Shown here one piece after another: positions 62,320-64,000 of a DNA stretch of 64,000 nt. The stretch comes from Psoroptes ovis (Eukaryota > Arthropoda > Arachnida > Sarcoptiformes > Psoroptidae). A program made the position numbers and the translations under genes. The stretch's first letter is position 1. Each line of letters opens with the position of its first letter. The notes under the pieces are model-generated. The model did no database searches and was not told where the DNA came from. It saw nothing but the letters and a program-made list of their open reading frames with translations. The stretch is taken from assembly GCA_002943765.1 (NCBI GenBank), contig PQWQ01000004.1, positions 4,030,001 through 4,094,000 on the forward strand. The letters are read 5' to 3'.

Positions 62320-64000
62320 GTAAGTTTTTTTTTGATTTTTGCCAATCAAAATTATTATCATTATTAGTATTGGAATAAATGCAGTGAAGCCAACATTTGA
62401 ATTTTTACATTACCGAATACATTGCAAGCATAATTTGGCCCTTTAAATATTTTTTTTTTCAAAGGATAAATATATGGATTTTTTTTTCTCTCTCTCTCTC
62501 CCCATTATTACTATGCACATATTATATTTACATTAATAATATTCACAATTTGCTTGAGTGGAAAAAAAATGAAAAATTTTGATTTTTCATTATCGTTTTC
62601 GTAAAGAAAATTTAAACTCGTTAAAAAAAATATTTCAAACACATCAAAATATTTTTATTTTATTTTTATTATTTTTCCGCCAAAAATCATATATTCTTAT
62701 CAATTATTAAGTAATTTTCCTTCAAAATTTTTGTTTTTGTTTTGTTGAAACTTTTTTTTTTTTGCTGGAAAAGAATTTTAATTTTCATTAGCATAAAGCA
62801 TAAAGTGTAAACGCTGAAGAAGAAGAAGAAGGAATCACAGAACCATAAAAATTTAGGAGAGAGAGCAGAATGAGAGCGAAATGATCGAGGGGAAAAAATC
62901 TGAATCAAAAGGGCTATAAGTAGTTAAGCTTGTTAGCATTATGGCTGCATTAAAAAAGAGAATACGAAGAAATATCGAGAATCGAATGAATCAAAGTGAT
63001 AAATCTTGATTCTTCAGTTTTTAAAAATTCCATGTTAAATTCTTTGGGAAAAAATTCAAGTTTTGAAATATTTTTAAAATTTTCAAATACTGATTTATTT
63101 CTTCTGTATTTTTTTTCTTCTGCTGCAGCAAAAATATGCATTAGCGACAGCCTGAAAGGGTTATTTCAATCAGTGAATATCAAAGCAAAAAAAAAATCCG
63201 ATTTGATTCATTTAAGTCAAATCGTTTCATTCGCTTTACAATAATTACTTTGAAATCATTTATGATTAATTTTTCATTTTCCATATTTCACAAGATTTCT
63301 TGTATTATTTGAATTGTTTTTAAAAAATTAAGAAAATATTCTGTGTGAAATATGAATATTTTATTTTTTCATAGCAAATTTGCCGTTTCAATTTCGTGAG
63401 AAACAATTTCGTTAGTTCATTTATTTTTTCACTGTTCATTTTCATCATATATGATCATCAAAAAGTGATGCTACTAACTAATTCACTTTGAATTTTATTA
63501 CAACATGGGCAATGCAGATGCAGATTTTTTATTTTTTATTTTTATTTTTCTTTGAATACAAATTATTTGCCCTTATTCTATTTTTAAAAGTTATCAGTAT
63601 CAGTTATTATTATTATTATTATTTCCCCATTATTTGCATCTTTTTTTTTTAAATTTTATTTTAATTTTTTCTTCTATTTATTTATTCATTTATTTATTTT
63701 GATGAATTTTGATTACATGCAACTATTATATTTGAAAGAAAAATCCCTTGTATGCACCAAGACACACACACACACATTTACGTATATTATTCGTAATTTA
63801 CTTTTCATACATGAATGATTTTGATTATGAAGAAATGTCTCTTTCTCTGTGTGTATGTGTGTGTGTGTATATGCATTTGATTTTGTCCATAAGTATGTGT
63901 GTGTGTATTTCTTTTGATTTCAATTTTGATTTTCTTATTTTGATTTTCTTTTTTTAATTTTGAATTTTTGAATAAAATTTCTGTGTGAGATGTTCTTTCT
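62320..64000 (+). other. Intron after exon 7, next exon not firmly located
   Basis: Mostly AT microsatellites and (TG)n runs. The best acceptor is TTCTGCTGCAG at 63,118-63,128. Reading on in phase 1 gives TKICISDSLKGLFQS, but no good donor follows and it does not look like CUB sequence, so I do not call it as an exon. Confidence 0.45.

Noticed and set aside
63129..63171. Possible exon 8 after CTGCTGCAG
   Set aside because: Phase fits exon 7, but no good donor follows (only GTTATT or GTGAAT) and the translation does not look like CUB or linker sequence of this family.
1..64000. CRISPR arrays, rRNA, tRNA or prokaryotic operons
   Set aside because: The repeats are MITEs and microsatellites. 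I found no array of regular spacers and no convincing rRNA or tRNA fold by eye, though a dedicated tRNA scan could find something I missed.

Overview
The window is a very AT-rich eukaryotic segment. It is full of AT-trinucleotide, ATTC/GAAT and CA/TG microsatellites and poly-A/poly-T runs, with small exons, GT-AG introns and proteins rich in Asn, His and Ser homopolymers. The mix of an arthropod-type CUB-domain gene, mariner-like miniature elements and an arthropod-type env-bearing LTR retroelement suggests a small-genome arthropod, most likely an astigmatid (dust or scab) mite. That assignment is inference from composition and gene style; no ribosomal or mitochondrial marker is present.

Layout. 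Positions 1 to about 21,500 hold no gene I can support: only microsatellites and sixteen copies of a ~75-bp palindromic miniature inverted-repeat element (MITE). A possible promoter (TATA box in a perfect stem-loop) lies at about 21,560. From 23,797 to at least 62,319 the plus strand carries exons of a secreted or membrane CUB-domain protein. Three CUB domains can be assembled: CUB1 in exons 1-3, CUB2 in exons 4-5, CUB3 in exons 6-7. Their sequence and spacing resemble arthropod relatives of SOL-1 (suppressor of lurcher 1), an auxiliary protein of AMPA-type glutamate receptors, and a fourth domain would lie beyond the window. Every CUB module has the same plan: phase-1 introns at its ends and an internal phase-2 intron just before the third cysteine. 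A separate signal-peptide exon at 40,858 may be an alternative first exon feeding CUB3.

The 11.6-kb intron before exon 7 contains a complete LTR retroelement on the minus strand (53,351-60,467, 7.1 kb). One uninterrupted 2043-codon frame encodes Gag (a domain and zinc knuckles like those of BEL/Pao elements), protease, Ty3/gypsy-type reverse transcriptase and RNase H, integrase, and a class I fusion-type envelope with its own signal peptide, furin-like site and membrane anchor. The two LTRs differ only in one homopolymer, so the insertion is very young. Instead of a short target duplication, the element is flanked by a direct repeat of 132/147 bp. A diverged solo LTR of the same family lies at 45,448-45,884, inside the same locus and in the opposite orientation.

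The most notable points are the single-frame mosaic retroelement with its unusual flank, the uniform exon design of the CUB gene with long Asn-rich insertions inside its domains, and the dense palindromic MITE family (24 copies in 49 kb, none in the last 14.6 kb).
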